64,000 nt of DNA from Plasmopara viticola. Its lineage: Eukaryota; Oomycota; Peronosporomycetes; Peronosporales; Peronosporaceae. The stretch's first letter is position 1; every line of letters starts with the position of its first letter. Of the stretch, positions 63,601 through 64,000 are shown in pieces. The stretch is taken from the NCBI GenBank assembly GCA_001695595.3, contig MBPM02000029.1, forward strand, positions 761,739 to 825,738, read 5' to 3'. The position numbers and the translations under genes are program-made. The notes under the pieces are model-generated. The model did no database searches. It saw nothing but the letters and a program-made list of their open reading frames with translations, and was not told the origin of the DNA.

Positions 63601-64000
63601 AAATCTCGTTTTAACCAGACTTGGGAAGCGGACGACCCCAAGCAAAACTTTTTTTGGTGTCATGACAACCCAAAAGTGCACATAATAAAAAATAGAGACA
63701 ACGGATGTGTTCGAACAAAACTTGCGTTGCGCGCAGTCGAGAACATGCAGCACTACATGCATGTGTGTATTGCATCCGGAGTGTATCAATCTCTAAACTC
63801 TTTTTTTTTAGTACTTCCAAGTTATACATAGTATCCTTTATTTGCATGAAGGACTTTTTCTAACGCCATGCGAAGCGAATACAAATGAGCAGGTAGTTGA
63901 TAAGTTCAAATCGACACCAGTCAAATTTTAGTCAAGGCGCTGCCCGGTGGCGTGGTAGTGGACTATGCTTCAAACCCTTACGGTGTGTGTTGCAGGTTCG

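Larger units (their letters stand above)
62750..64000 (+). repeat. Tandem array of a 417-bp tRNA-derived, SINE-like unit
   Basis: About three units running off the right edge. Landmarks GAGAACATGCAGCAC (about 62909, 63324 and 63747) and the tRNA-like heads (63107, 63525 and 63942; spacing 418 and 417) define the unit. Each unit has a run of T (TTTTTTTTAGTACTT) about 160 bp upstream of the next head. The first copy begins part-way. Short frames inside (62750-62962, 63535-63831) come from the repeat and are not genes. Confidence 0.9.

Overview
The window looks like a gene-sparse, repeat-rich stretch of nuclear DNA from an oomycete, probably a Phytophthora or downy-mildew relative. The evidence is a Crinkler (CRN) effector relic with the family N-terminus and an LSLAK form of the LxLFLAK motif, a plasma-membrane H+-ATPase about 1,065 codons long, an oomycete-type Inr+FPR core promoter in front of it, compact intron-poor genes, and several degenerate Ty1/copia and Maverick/Polinton elements. 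I cannot name the species.

Layout. 1-7289: a Maverick/Polinton relic (minus strand, leaving the window on the left) interrupted by a Ty1/copia element with both LTRs. 7290-8563: CRN pseudogene. 8912-15744: two minus-strand genes, a carnitine acyltransferase with an intact frame and an IML1/DEPDC5 (GATOR1) orthologue whose frame is broken many times. 15745-20800: intergenic DNA with an unrecognised ORF remnant, an ACCCAT-rich tract and a core promoter. 20801-23995: plasma-membrane P-type H+-ATPase. 23996-30895: degenerate DNA with copia relics. 30900-45495: a 14.6 kb tandem satellite (units about 600-645 bp) with an inverted central segment. 45496-50659: an inverted second copy of the left-hand Maverick+copia block. 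To about 51.6 kb: more Maverick DNA polymerase B. 51.6-57.7 kb: decayed, unassigned DNA. 57739-61267: a GAF-domain cyclic nucleotide phosphodiesterase with one 66-nt intron. 61268-64000: short direct repeats and a tandem array of a tRNA-derived, SINE-like unit.

How the parts fit. The conserved genes are housekeeping or signalling genes: acyl-carnitine exchange, TORC1 control, proton pumping and cyclic nucleotide signalling. They do not form one pathway. The most unusual content is structural. A 5.2 kb inverted duplication carrying a Maverick with the same nested copia insertion brackets about 40 kb of sequence. A satellite array is flanked on both sides by inward-pointing 5' halves of copia elements, both broken between integrase and reverse transcriptase. 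A CRN relic lies directly upstream of a Maverick polymerase in the same orientation, separated only by the copia insertion. Three otherwise well-conserved genes are broken by single-base losses. In the ATPase most of those I could inspect fall in short homopolymer runs, which points to undercalled bases in the assembly rather than gene death.
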